NCBI GenBank assembly: GCA_032164295.1
Contig: JAJHTX010000002.1
Coordinates: forward strand, 434,001-498,000
DNA: 64,000 nt
Source of the DNA: Inonotus obliquus
Taxonomy: Eukaryota; Basidiomycota; Agaricomycetes; Hymenochaetales; Hymenochaetaceae
Reading direction: 5' to 3'
This document shows, piece by piece, positions 12,928 to 25,009 of this stretch. Made by a program: the position numbers and the translations under genes. Within the stretch, counting starts at the first letter, position 1. Every line of letters begins with the position of its first letter. Under the pieces are notes generated by a model that saw only the letters and a list, made by a program, of their open reading frames with translations, did no database searches and had not been told where the DNA came from.

Positions 12928-14542
12928 ATGCCAAAATCAACGGAGCCTCAACTGCCATTATCGGCGCTATTTGGAATTGTAAAGCCCTCTGGACCAGCTT
13001 CGATGGCAGTCATCAATGACCTGAAGCATCTCATATCTGCTTCGAAATTATTCATGCCTGAGAATGTTGCGAGAGAGAATGCAAAGTTGTTATACAGGAA
13101 GGGTAGTGCCGATGATGATTTAGGGCTGAGAGTGGATAAAAAGGGGAGGGAGAAGGGGAAATGGAAGAAGGCGAAGGGGAAGAAAAGGGAGGTCGAGGCG
13201 AAGATGGGACAGGGAGGGACGTTGGATCCGCTTGCGGATGGGGTTCTAGGTATGTTATGTGATTCGATCGCAATGATAACGTTACGCTTATGGTAATCTC
13301 TCGGTCCCCAGTTGTCGGTGTAAACAGGGGAACGAAAAGACTCGGTGATTTCCTCGATTGTGTCAAGGTACATCCATCTCTACTACCTCTTTACACTCTC
13401 TATATTATATTGAATAAAAGATTGATTTTCGAATATGATCCTATGGGGGAAAAGGAGTACAGAACGACCTGTTTGCTTGGATGCGAAACGGATTCGTACG
13501 ATAATACTGGTGCACAAGTACGTACGGCTCCGTGGAAACATGTAACGAGGGAAACTGTGGAAAAAGCTCTTGGGAAGTTCCGTGGTGAAATTTTGCAGAC
13601 TCCGCCTGTGTAGGTCCTATCTCTTCTTCCCCACACTTATCCTTCAGCTTCTTTCTGGCAATGACTTACACTAATTTCTATTCTCGTAGATTCTCAGCGT
13701 TGAAGATGGACGGGAAACCATTATACGAATACGCTCGACAAGGTATACCACTCCCTCGTCCAATCGAGCGGAGACAAGTTACAGTACACGCCCTCGAGGT
13801 CACGCATTGGATACCCGGATCGGATCATTCGTACGACTTTCCTGAGAAGAAGTTCACAGATGACGAGCGAGAAAAGATGGTCAAAGCGTTGAGAGGTGCT
13901 GAGATATCTGCGGATGCTATGATCAAGGATGAACCTGAAACAGAAGAATCGGGTACTAGCAAGGACGACGGCGCTAGCCCCGATGTACCCGAGGAGAAAG
14001 GAAAAACAACAAGTGAACGTCCGCCAGCGTTCGTACTCAGTATGCGCGTCTCAGGCGGGACATACGTCCGAAGTATCGTACACGACCTTGGACATGCTCT
14101 AGGTTCTGCAGCGCATGTTGTCACTTTAACACGATCCAGACAAGGCCGTTTCGTCCTTTCCCCATCAACGAATGTTTCGACGCCTATTGCTTCGGACGTT
14201 CATTCCACGTCCACGTCCACTTCCGCCTCCGCCTTTGGTCCCTCTGCATCCGCCCCTACTCTTACTCCTACTCCTGCCTCTGAGGCCGGTGGTGACTCTA
14301 CTATAAACTCTGTGGCAGATGCTCAGTCATCGGAAGGTCAACAGAGCTCAACTGCTCCGGGAGAAACGAACGCTAAAGAGAAAGAAAACGAGGACGAAGG
14401 GAATAAAGAGATTGAATGTATACCATGGGATATCTTCGCTCACGCCCTAGAAAACCGCGCAACTGAAAATTTGGGACCTGACGGGTGGCGAGATTGGGAA
14501 CGCGAAGTGTTGAATAGGTTAGAAGTGGTAGAGTCGAATTAG
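12928..14542 (+). CDS. PUS4: tRNA pseudouridine-55 synthase (TruB/Pus4 family)
   Basis: Converts uridine 55 of the T-loop of tRNAs to pseudouridine. Motifs in order: FGIVKPSGPASMAVINDL (KP-x-G motif), the catalytic-Asp motif GGTLDPLADGVL|VVGVNRGTKRLG, YRTTCLLGCETDSYDNTG, and PPV|FSALKMDGKPLYEYARQG, then late VRSIVHDLGHALGSAAHVVTLTRSRQGRF. Introns 13250-13311, 13368-13454 and 13610-13689 restore the frame exactly. There is a charged insert (GREKGKWKKAKGKK) before the catalytic motif and a Ser/Thr/Pro-rich acidic insert near the C-terminus, usual for fungal members. The start at 12928 (MPKSTEPQLPLSALFGIVKP) is conservative; ATGs at 12877 and 12832 are in frame. Confidence 0.9.
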
Positions 14543-15597
14543 TTTGATGTCCGTAGAAAAAGGCGGGAAAGGAAATAGAAGAGGTATGACGCTACTTGTA
14601 TGTATATCAAAGTGTTTACTCTAATTCCATCGTCTTAGTGGTACAGGACAAAGATGTATTGTGGCTTAAGAGCCATATAGGAATGCGATTCAGAGGAGGT
14701 CGCACTACTTCAACAATACGAGATGCGAAAGCTCAACTTTCCGTTTCTTAATATCAATCACAAGGAGTGATACGGTACGAACGGAACTTGACAAAGACCA
14801 GAATATAACGAAACATAATAAGTCAATGGTTGGATCATGATGATGATTCAGACAAATCCGATGCGTCGCCACAAGCCACAAGAAAGGCAGTGTCACGTAT
14901 TATTCTGCAAGACCTGGACCCTTATCCTTGCTTCAACTCATAACTAAGTTACGCACGACTCATCAAATCAAGCCCCTGTCTCATGTTACCGAGGCGGTCT
15001 CTTGCCTTAGAGTCTTTAGAGAAAGCCTAATCTTCCCACATCACATATTTCAAGATTAGCGACTGCCATGCAAACCCCTGGGAGTTATTCACGAAACAAG
15101 TGGAACACTGCCTTCCGTTCAGAACGCGTTAGCGGTCTTATCCTGAGCGGCTTGAGGTTTGAATCATGACCGTTCCTTGAGGTTGCTCATGTTATTAGAC
15201 TATCCTAGGATCTAGCTCCCAAAGTTTGATTATTTGCCTGTGCTCTCGATCGGGGAACAACCTTAGATTCGAAAAGTTATGCACAACAGAACGGATCGCC
15301 ACCGATCTTATTCATAACTCAGGAAGGTATCTGAAACGCTGAGTTTCAAATTCCGCTGTTGGTCAGCATGTGGCCATGCGCATTGCCACGACGCATCACA
15401 TCTTTTCGGACTCGTCGCTTCTACATTGCCACCGCTTTGCAGCGTTTTCACTCTGCTCGGGACAGAACAGGATGCTCGATCTAATTTATGGTTGCACGCT
15501 ACGTGGTAATATATCAAGTTCTTCAAGTTTCCGAAGAATTCGCGTGAGCAAGTTACAAAGAATATTTGCATATTTCTAAATCGTATATATATCAAAC
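14543..15597. other. Intergenic, nothing recognised
   Basis: About 1 kb of AT-richer sequence with no convincing gene on either strand. Confidence 0.5.
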
Positions 15598-17601
15598 ATG
15601 CGAGGCCTCATAATTTTCACTCTTGATCCATCTCCAGCTGCACCGGCAGTAGCCCAGCTCCTCAGATGGTTTTATCACTAACCGTAGGCGGAATCGTGAG
15701 TGCGGCGGCCAACAGTTCATGTGGCATTTTGACTAATACTATATGAGTTGAAAGAGCCTTAGTGCAGGAATAGTAGGTGAGCTGGCTTTGTCTTGGATCA
15801 ATACCGCCATCTAACTTTATAACTCTCCTTTTTAGCTGCCTTTTCTTCCCTGCTTGTACGTTGATCACTTTTGTAGGATGTTATCAAACGCATAATACCT
15901 TTACTTTGTAGATTTATGACATCTTCGTCACATTTGAACAAGAGGTTCGAGTCGACGTCTTTTTCCATTCGAAGAAAGCTAATTTTGCGGAGGTCACTCA
16001 TGTTTGGCCTTCTCGATGGTCTATCGTAAAGGCCAGTTTTAAAGACCATTCCTTTACGTTGCTCCCGGACAACACCACCTTACCCATTTCGCCAATCAAA
16101 CAGGTTCTGTATTTCCTGAACAGGTATCTGCCGTTCGTTGATACACTGTTGTCGTTTCGTCGTAAGTTTCAGCTTACTGTTCAGTTATTTATCTATCTCT
16201 CTGACTGGAGAATACAACAATAGTCTTGACGGGAAGAAATACCGACCATGTACGCCCAATTACCCCTTCTTCTTTTGATGGTGAAGTTGAACTCATAACG
16301 ATAGGGATGTGTTATTGGATTTAAAGTAGTGACGTGTGAGCTCATTTACTTTGATAAAGCCGCAGTTCTATTTGATTTTATTTGTTATTGATGATTGAGT
16401 AGGGCTGATATTCATTGGGACGTTCATTTCGGAAGGTAAAGTGTTCAAGCGACCATAATTATGCTTAGCTACTGACCATGTGGTGATAATAATTTCCAAG
16501 TCATTCTCATGATTAGAACATACGCTATATGGAACAAGAAGCGACTCATTTTATTCGTCCTTCTTATATTTGGATCGGTAAGGATAACATCTTCCTTTGT
16601 GAGTCAACTTCAAGCTCTAATAGTGTGTCATAGGTCACCTTCCTTCCGTCAAGTGTTGTGGTTCATCTGGAAACAATGTCCTACTCCTGTGCGTTGCATG
16701 AATGTTTGTCCTTCCAAGCTTACATTTTCTCAATTAGTCAAAGCCGATCATGTTGGCTGTAAGAAAACGAAGCCATCGAGTCCTGTTATCTTCGTTGCAT
16801 TTCTGCTTCTCATGGTGTGCGAAACAAGTGGGTGTTGGTCGAAATAATATCGTCAGTCATAGCAGCTCTAATCTCTTAATTCATCATGCAGCGATTGCTG
16901 TATTGACCCTTGTTCGTGCTCGACATCATGGTACGTATATCGCCCCCATTGCCAGAAAGTGTTGCCAAGTCTAAGAGGGCGTCCAATCCAGATTCTTCTC
17001 GCCAGACGCAGTCGTCTCTGATTTATCGGCTATACAAAGACGGTAGGGGCGAGCTCATTAACACAGTCAATCGCTTCTGACGACCATTTCTGACGACCAT
17101 CATTCCTAGGCATGCTCTACTATATATATGTGTTAAGTTCGTCTTCTCTACTGCTTCGCCGGAGAGGTTCTTTTCGACTAACGTACGGAATCGGAACTAG
17201 TCTTTTCAATCCTCAATCTTGTGATTTCTGTCGCTGCTCCGGTGCGATCATTTATTCATGTTCCACTCGGCCACCTCTGACTATTACCACTCTGGCAGCC
17301 TGAAGTAGGAAATTTGATGACGAGGTGCGTTCATTATTTTTTTCTTTCATTGCAAGTAAATATTCACAACTGTTTCCGTTGCAGTCCTCTGCGCGTCATG
17401 CACAGCGTACTCTGTACTCGAGTATTGCTACACATTCGTACGCACAGCGGAATGTCTAACTCAGAAATCCGTACGTCCCAGATTGCGATGGCGTTTGCTG
17501 AGCATGGTCTTTCGGAGACGACAACGCTGGATCCGGAAGGATTGAGACTAGCATCAACCTCAGTCCCAGGTTCGAATGTACACATTGCCCCAGTACCTTA
17601 G
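15598..17601 (+). CDS. DUF6533-type multi-pass membrane protein (copy A)
   Basis: Not functionally characterised; the family is fungal and predicted to have seven membrane helices. Spliced hallmarks: a 20-nt exon (15836-15855), a 33-nt exon IYDIFVTFEQE (15912-15944), VTHVWPSRWSI|VLYFLNRYLPFVDTLLSF, GLIFIGTFISE|VILMIRTYAIWNKKRLILF, IFVAFLLLMVCET, and near the C-terminus RVMHSVLCTRVLLHIRTHSG. The tail ends NVHIAPVP. The N-terminus is proposed at 15598 (reading ...AVAQLLR) with the next small exon probably at about 15760-15775; this part is uncertain. The intron near 17075-17100 contains a 13-bp tandem duplication. Three further members occur in the window, so the gene belongs to a local expansion. 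Confidence 0.72.
17075..17100. repeat. 13-bp tandem duplication
   Basis: The sequence ttctgacgaccat occurs twice back to back. It probably lies in an intron of the membrane protein gene; probably polymerase slippage. Confidence 0.8.
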
Positions 17602-18072
17602 ATCCATCTGCGCCGTGCAAGTAATGCCAGCACTGTTGAAGAAATCCGGAATGATAGGTCTCGGAACAGCGATGTTGAATGCTTTGAAGGACGAGGAGAC
17701 ACTGGGCTACAGCCCTTGTCACCGAGTCTTGAAGCATAGAACTCCTCGATGCCGGACTTAGTACTACGATAACAACTAGAGCTGGCCCAGCGCGTCTCTC
17801 CTATTCTAATCCATGGACATGTCGGCTACCTTGCGATATGCGTCGTTATATATAACACAACGTAATTTCACTCTGATCACTGACCACCTGCCCCCTCCCC
17901 AAATAAACGGATAATGCTCAAATGCTTTGATGTACATTGAACGCATTCTAGAGATACAATACGATAGCAAGATACACGTGCGTCCTATGTCTAAATGCAC
18001 CCTTAGCTTGTGGATAGCAAATTAACATGCCAGTAAGGATAGTTGCAATCAAAATCAAAATAGAGCTATCCG
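17602..18072. other. Convergent intergenic region
   Basis: Space between the 3' ends of the DUF6533-type gene and the PQ-loop gene. No gene or notable motif seen. Confidence 0.5.
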
Positions 18073-20059
18073 TCAAACAGATAGTTCAGAGTCAGCTCGT
18101 ACAATTGCCGGAGAATTACGCAAAAGCGCTCGCTCTTCCTCTGGTACAGACGAATGGTCTATACTGCCATATTTCGGTACGGAAAATCCCGGATTATACG
18201 AGTTTGCTCGGGAGCGCGGGTATGACGATCGGTCATGTTGATGACGAGAATGGGAAATTGAGCGGTGGTGATGGTGGTTCGGACGTTTGCGGTAAAGGAA
18301 GGACTGAGAAACAATTGTGACGTCGAAGAGGAGTGTTCCACCCGATCCTAGGAGGTATCTAACAACAAGAATGATATGTGAGCCGACAAGGCGATAGAAT
18401 TACAAACCATATTGAACTTGACTTACGGCATACTTTCGAGTAAGAACGCCGTCGATGCAGGTCGTGGTTTCGACATCATTGGAGATGATAGAATCGAAAG
18501 AACATAAAAAGTGTTGCCTAGGAAGGCAAAGACGAATAGATACATCGATAGACCTTCCACGGACTTGCGGACGTACTGCGTAGATTTGAGTCAGCTCACA
18601 CGACAAAAATAGAAGCAGACAGGTGGATTATAAACGCACATTCTTCCATATCTGGGGTAAACGGGAAGTGAGGTATAAAGTTGTACATGCCCAAGCAAAC
18701 ACTCGTCCGATTATACGTTCCGAGGAAGGCTCTTCAGGAACTTTATCTGCAGTCTGTCCTACTATATGTTCTCCAAATATCATCCCAGAGTGATTTGGAT
18801 CATAAATAGGAGAGGAGATGGGATGCGACAACGTCGATTGAGGAGCGCCTGAAAGTACGACACCATGTGAAGGTACCAAGGATGTGCTGCGCTGAGAAAG
18901 CGTCTCAATCCCGAATAAAGCCCATACACCAAGGAAGACAAGTCGAGCACTCCTCTGGCTTGCCCGAGAGTTCCTCCGCGCCCTAACGTCGCTTGGTGAT
19001 AACGACCGTCGCGTGACTTCATTACATTCAAGATTGTCGATGTCTACAGGCGAGTCCACAATCTGAACTTGTCGCTGTAAGGGCCTCCCACGGGCACTTA
19101 GACTCGTGATGGTGGCATTGTCGATAACGCCAGTTGATGATGCAGTGCGAATAGGAGCAAGTGGCGACATATTTGCTCGTCCACTAGAACGTGTCCGACT
19201 CGAACTCCCTCCACGTGTTGAGTTAAACTGTTCCTGACTCCATGATACGCGCCTTCTTCCAGATTCAGAATGAAAGCTATCTGCAAGTGCGGCGAGTGCA
19301 TTTTCGTCAACCTCATCTTCCGCCTCCTCCGCCTCGCTTCGCGTGATACTTGTACTTGATCGATGATGAGCAAGTTGCTGTTTTAAATGTTCGTCTTTGG
19401 CAATTCCATGCCCATGTCCGTGTGAACGAAGTTCTTCCTCAGAAGATGCCGCGGCGAGAGCGGCAACGATAGCGACGTCCGCTGCGGCGTTCGACAGCTC
19501 TCGATAACGATGTCCGTAATCATGCTCCGTAGATATTCTCCGCCCATGGGAGCCGTATCGTTGAATCGGGGATGACGGCATAGAACCGTCCGTCTCTACC
19601 TTCTGTGCTGAAATGCGTCTATAATAGAAAAATTGGCTGAAGAGCATAAAGTCGACCGAGACGAAGTAGGCAGCAAGGATCGTCTGGACATGTCAGCACT
19701 TCTCTCCCACCAGAGGGAGACATATGCTCACTTGAAAAGGTAGTTGATGCGTTAGAACGCATCCTATGAGATTTGTGAAGTCCCCTGGTAGATACACGTC
19801 GTCAGCACGTGCATAACAATTAATGATGAACGCACCAAGTAACCAGTTGAAGAGGAAGGGCAACGCGAGGCCTTCGCAAGACTGTCTTCTAATATTCTCA
19901 AGTACCTGTCTAGAAGACGAGTAGGTGAGTGATCAGCACATCATCCAATCTACGCCATCTTGATTGCGAAAGACGTGCTCATACTTACGGAAACTGTGCG
20001 CCGAGCCAACAGCCAATGGAAATCCAACCAAGCAGATCACTCAACAAACTCGAGCTCAT
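18073..20059 (-). CDS. PQ-loop repeat vacuolar/lysosomal amino-acid transporter (Ypq/PQLC2-like)
   Basis: Members export cationic amino acids across the vacuolar membrane. First PQ motif: ISIGCWLGAQFP|QVLENIRRQSCEGLALPF, where the Pro-Gln pair spans an intron, then LFNWLLG|DFTNLIGCVLTHQLPFQ and ILAAYFVSVDFMLFSQFFYYRR. A long Ser/Arg-rich loop follows. The second PQ motif is YLTSRLPQIWKNVR|KSVEGLSMYLFVFAFLGNTFYVLS, ending with LLGSGGTLLFDVTIVSQSFLYR and a hydrophilic tail to the stop at 18073-18075. The start at 20059 (MSSSLLSDLLGWISIGCW) places the first helix directly at the N-terminus, as usual for the family. Both PQ motifs and the expected helices are intact. The exact substrate cannot be read from sequence. 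Confidence 0.88.
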
Positions 20060-20580
20060 CGTCTGCGCCTCAAGTCGCCCACGTTTAACGGCAGGACGAC
20101 GATACGACGCACGATGAATAGCACTCAAGCACTTGACCTTAGCCGACCGAATACAGCGAATAGGGGAGATAAGAACAGCGCACGCGCACGTGCGGATGGG
20201 AGCACTAGATCACATGATGTAAATCGAATGAGCATCTGTTCCATCCGCTCGCCGAATTGTACACACGGCAGCAGAACACTCTCACTACATAAATATCAAG
20301 CAACGAGCTCAATTGACCTCCCAATGGTAATGGTCCGATTTCAGACACCGTGTGCCACGATACATTTGGTGATGCATGGTGGGAGGAGTCTATAGCTTCA
20401 ACGTCTACATTGTAAGTGTCTACTCCCTCAAAGAGCAAGTGGCAATAAAGTGGGCGAGTGCTGATTACTAGTATTACAAAGCCTACAAGATTAGCGATAT
20501 GGATTTAGTATACTTTCTGCGTTACCGCATCGGATATGAAATTATACTCTTCAAGGAACGAATGGGAAAATTTGTAGGTA
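20060..20580. other. Intergenic, nothing recognised
   Basis: Lies between the 5' end of the PQ-loop gene and the 3' end of the next minus-strand gene. Presumably holds the PQ-loop gene promoter; no motif assigned. Confidence 0.5.
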
Positions 20581-22381
20581 CTATACTGCGATATTAGAGT
20601 CACACCTGGACTCGCACCAAGTTCCCGTCAACGGTTCGAGAGGTATGTGCGGCCTAGGCGCGAATTGGCTAGATGATGCCTGTTCCGAAAGACGTCGAAG
20701 GCTCAAAATGAAATGAGTGCACAGAATTTGGTGAAGGACGCTTTGGGGTCTGGATATGAACATCGATAGAAAGTTTTATAAGATTGAAGATGAAAAAACG
20801 GCGGGGACGTACATAAGAAAAGCATCACAGAGAAGGTTCTGGACAACAACAAGCAGTCAGTATGGCATATATCCCTGATAGGAAAATGCTTATACTTACG
20901 GAGGCAAATAGTTGAATAAAGAGATTCGCAAGTGAAGATGCTATTCCAATACGATCAGTCCTTTTCTGATTTCTGATAAACTCGACAACTGCCATATATA
21001 TAGACACCTACCAATGATAAAGATGAAATAGAAGATTGCTGGAAGAACCATTAACCTCTATAGGTTCTGCAATGAACAGGTGACTTACAGTCCTTGCATA
21101 TTTCCATCATAATGTTTGACTTAGGTTGTCGACCTGTTCGATGCATACTGTTAGGCTGGCACGAGAGTTAATAGAAAAGTCTTCACGTACTCAATTTGAT
21201 TGTTCTCGCGAATAGTAGGCAGAATGCAACTGAAGAAAATCATAGTACAAGATTGCATATAATAAAGACTCAAATCTTTGCTTACCCGACTCGCAGAATA
21301 TGAGGGCTACGACGCTGATCCACTCGATCTTGAGACGATACCAAAAAATACATCCTCTATGTGGCACGTTGATGTCCAATGCTGCGAGAGCAAGGTATGT
21401 GTTAGAAGTCTCGATGAAGGGCTACTGGTCTGAAACTCACGGGAACTTCCGTGGATGTAAAAGAAAGTGTTGACACCTGTCCCAATGGGCGTAGCCTGAA
21501 ACGACGATATTGATGACTTGGTTGAAAAGGGTATTTGACTAGCCTTACCACTGCTAAAAACATGAGTATGGCAGAGACGGTTTTGCTCCCACAGATTGCA
21601 CATGTTCTAAGTAACATTGTCCCTAGAATAATAGCAGTGACCGAGGCTTGTCAATATTACCACTCCATGAACATCATGTGGTGGCGTACATTCCGCGAAC
21701 ACGGCACCAGCCCATGCGATTAGCGCCATCACATAGTGCGCAATATGGCAAGGCTAATATGACTAAAGTCAGTCGAAGAAATACACCAGTATACAAACAA
21801 CGCACATCCTGGTTGGTGTTAACCAGGCAGACTGCGGTTAAAAATATAGGATTTCACATAGTGAATATCGTGTTCCCCAAAGTATTGAGAAGCAACTTAC
21901 AGTAAGCAGCTAGACTAGCCGTACAAAATGGCAGGTATCGATTGACGAGGAATATTATTTGTCGACAAAGTGGAGTCGGCCGACACCAGACCATGCGGAT
22001 CTAGATAAGTGAGTTGAGGTAATTATCAACTGAGGAAAGGAACGGGACATACTTCTTCATCAAGCGTTATGATATAATCAAAGACCTATTGGGGAGTCGT
22101 CACAAGAGCATCAATATTAAAGAAACACCACCTACCGTCAGGACGAAGGTTGCAACTAGGCAAGTATTTCAATTCCTTTATTTCGATACGGACGGGCAGT
22201 ACTACAGAACTCACGAATCACATACTGAATGACATTTCTTGTCAGGGAGACCGCATCAAGATATGCTGCAATAGCTCACCTGAATTAAACGAGCGTCTTG
22301 CAGTATCAATGCGAATTGTGAGCCCGAGGTTGGCACTGGTGCCGACTCGAAGGGCGAATTGGGGGAGAATAAGACAACCAT
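20581..22381 (-). CDS. DUF6533-type multi-pass membrane protein (copy D)
   Basis: Start at 22381 gives a 102-nt first exon ending DARLIQ. A 10-nt exon (22215-22224), a 20-nt exon (22136-22155) and a 33-nt exon (22053-22085) then join to YVILATFVLTVFDYIITLDE. Next comes E|IRMVWCRPTPLC and RQIIFLVNRYLPFCTASLA, the family signature. Later segments include TMLLRTCAICGSKTVSAILM (the position of the usual LRTYAIW), LKIEWISVVALIFCES, MAVVEFIRNQKRTDRIGIAS, LANLFIQLFAS and the C-terminal SVLHQILCTHFILSLRRLSE. The stop is at 20581-20583. No enzymatic motif is present. Function unknown; a receptor-like role is only suggested by the topology. Confidence 0.75.
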
Positions 22382-23749
22382 ATGAACGAGCGACGAAGGA
22401 AATGAGGGACAGGATCGGGGAAGACGGGCGAGCTACCTCATGCCCCGGAGACTTGAAATAGCGGAGTAATAAGGTCAACGAAGTATGGCGACCTTCTTTG
22501 ATTTATATGATGCAACCGATCTCGAATGCGATCGCTCTGGTAAAAGGGCGAGATCTTGAGAGGCTATTTCCACCAAGCATACAGATCATCTCTGTTCATC
22601 GCATCTCGAAGACGAACCACAAGCCAGAAAGGGTAGAACGGAGTGAGGAAGGGACGGCGGTAGTTTGTAGTCTAGGCAAGATTTGATAGATCACAGAGAA
22701 GTTACATCTGTGAGAAATCATGTACGTGGTCGAGACAGAGCTACAATGATGTCCGTCGTAAACCAATGACCCGAAGCTGTGCCGGTGGCCAGTGCATGCT
22801 GAATCAGAGTGAAGCACATTCTCATGGTAGTTTGTAGTAAAGGAGACACAGTCACTAGAGAATCACTGTACAACACTCGCTCGTCTAGGATGGTGATAAA
22901 CGGTCGTGCTGTCCACGATCAGTACATTGCGACGCTCTGATATAGCGTCCATTTCGTTTCACGGTGGATAGGGTCTCCAGATAGGGTCTCCAACAGAAAT
23001 CATGCAAGTTTAGGTGGCAGTAGTGTGTTGGAGAAGGCTGCAGGCAAAAGAAGCAAGCGTGACCGCTTATGTAAATATTTGGCTCTATTGTCGCATACGG
23101 AAACTCTCATACCAAATTCAGAGATTGGTCCCAACCCAAGGAACTAAACAATTGAGAAGAAGTAGACATTGATATTTGGACACAAATACTGGGACCATTC
23201 TCAACGTCAACCCAATCTACCGCTTGCCTACCAGTTCTTATGACGATGCGGACGGCATCAATGTTAGAGTATCGGCATGGAAGTCTCATCTCTAAGTCTC
23301 ATGACAACTTTCAGTGATACAGTTCTGGTCATCCGCATTGCAGAACTCTCCTGTGCGTGAGCCGGAAGAACGTAACATCGAGGATTGCCAGAGGAACCGC
23401 CGACAGCCGTTCTGCTTCCGGCGACCGTTGAGGGGTGAAATTAAGCTCGACTTTTGTTCCGTGAGTGGCGAGACCTTAGTCTTCTGGTCGCGTGAGCTAG
23501 TTATCGAACGCCGCTGTGTAGTGGCACGTCATGGTTCTCTTTAAGTCCGCGTTTCTCTGCAATCGGATAAACCCTTGTGAAAGTGGAGAATCGTGCCAAC
23601 AGGCGTTATTGGCTAAATTCAAGCATAGACAAGCTTCCGTGGTCACGAACATAGTTCTACCGGCTCCAAGTCTGACCCACAACATGGTCTATAAAAGGGA
23701 AAGCTGGGATCTGGAATACATAATATTTACGCTTCCGCGTCTTCAGTTA
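22382..23749. other. Gene-poor stretch with a short tandem repeat
   Basis: About 1.4 kb with no gene I can support. At 22968-22992 the motif atagggtctcca(g) is repeated twice in tandem. Confidence 0.5.
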
Positions 23750-25009
23750 TCATAGCTTTCGACTAAATTCTCGCTCTGCCGCGACGAGCGAGACTGTATC
23801 TGAATGCGCGAAAAGTGCTTCCCCTGTGACTGCTTCCAAGGGTAACAATGGTCGACGCGGTGCACCCCCATAACCATACAGCTTCTGCAAGATGTACTTG
23901 GTACCAGAGATACCCGATCTGGAGATCGTCGCATCTGCGCGGGCGACGATGCCCTGTAGGCGCTGTGCCTCAGGTAATAGCGAAGCATCGGAGACGGCGG
24001 CAACAGAGAGCTCAAAGAGCTTCGCCAATGTATACTAACGGGGTTTCCAAACAGTCAAGAAGGCCTTCGGAAATGGAATGGGAACATGACCATGACATAC
24101 CGGCGCAATGTTTGCAAGACCCGTGATTGCCCCGTGTGCGTTCGCGAAGGTAGACGAAAGTAGGAAGTCGGCATAACCGCCGAGGACGAGAAACGGGGAT
24201 GCCTCATTCCTCCGAGGGTGTGAAACGGCGAATGACTTGTCAGACACGGTGGTGCAGATGCGCGTGAGCTTGCCCACGTTTCCACATGTCAGCTTTACGC
24301 CAGCCAGGTTAGGACAATCCCTTGCGAGGTCAGTAATGAGTTCTGAATCCAAATCGATGCCACCAGCAGCCCCAGGGTCTTGAAGAAACGTAGTAAACAT
24401 TGCAGGAAGTTCGGATCAATTAGCACCAGAAGTATTCGTGTAAATGTAGGCCTGCACGAGACGTACAATTGTAGATTATGACTGGTATAGGACTCTTCTC
24501 AGAGATCTCCGTCCAGTACGCCTTGAGGGCCTTGCGGTCGGACGCGAGGGAAGCGGCATAATAGCCGCTGAGAATAGCTATGGTTGCATCCGCTCCCGCT
24601 TCATCCGCTTCCTTCCCAAGCTGTACAACAGAACGCGTTGAGCCGCTCCCTACCCCAGAGATAACGGGGGTATGCCCCAACCCAGCATCATCAAGGGCCC
24701 TTCGAGCGGAACGGATTAATATTGCACGTTCGTCATTCGTGAGATGGTGTGCTTCCCCCATAGAACCGCTTAGAAGAGGCGCGATACCAGCTCGCGCAAC
24801 GCGCACAACATGAGCCTCGAAATTTTCGAGATCTAGTACCAGTGGCGTATCAGCACGGTATCCCGACCTATAATGCAATACGCACCTAAATCTTCGGACT
24901 CAGGGAGGAAGAAAGTAGGTATCGGAGCGTAGATGCCTGGCTTGAGACCGCGCAAGGGACGTGTGTGGCCATTGGCATTACCGTTGACATGCACCCCGTT
25001 AATTGTCAT
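23750..25009 (-). CDS. DHDPS/NAL-family aldolase (class I pyruvate-type aldolase)
   Basis: Schiff-base aldolase of the dihydrodipicolinate synthase superfamily. In fungi, members cleave 2-keto-3-deoxy sugar acids (for example 3-deoxy-L-threo-hexulosonate in D-galacturonate catabolism) or 4-hydroxy-2-oxoglutarate. Spliced frame: MTINGVHVNG..., LKPGIYAPIPTFFLPESEDL|DLENFEAHV, the loop LLSGSMGEAHHLTNDERA, ADATIAILSGYY, IPVIIYN|YPGAAGGIDL (catalytic Tyr), and NLAGVKLTCGNVGKL (Schiff-base Lys). The rest runs through VLGGYADFLLSS, HGAITGLANIAP|YTLAKLFEL to EREFSRKL. Three introns with GT-AG borders keep the frame. The start at 25009 precedes a short non-conserved leader. All catalytic residues are retained. 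The precise substrate is not determined; polyol dehydrogenases lie nearby. Confidence 0.87.

Noticed and set aside
22968..22992. 12-13 bp tandem duplication as a functional repeat
   Set aside because: Only two units in non-coding sequence; best explained by slippage.
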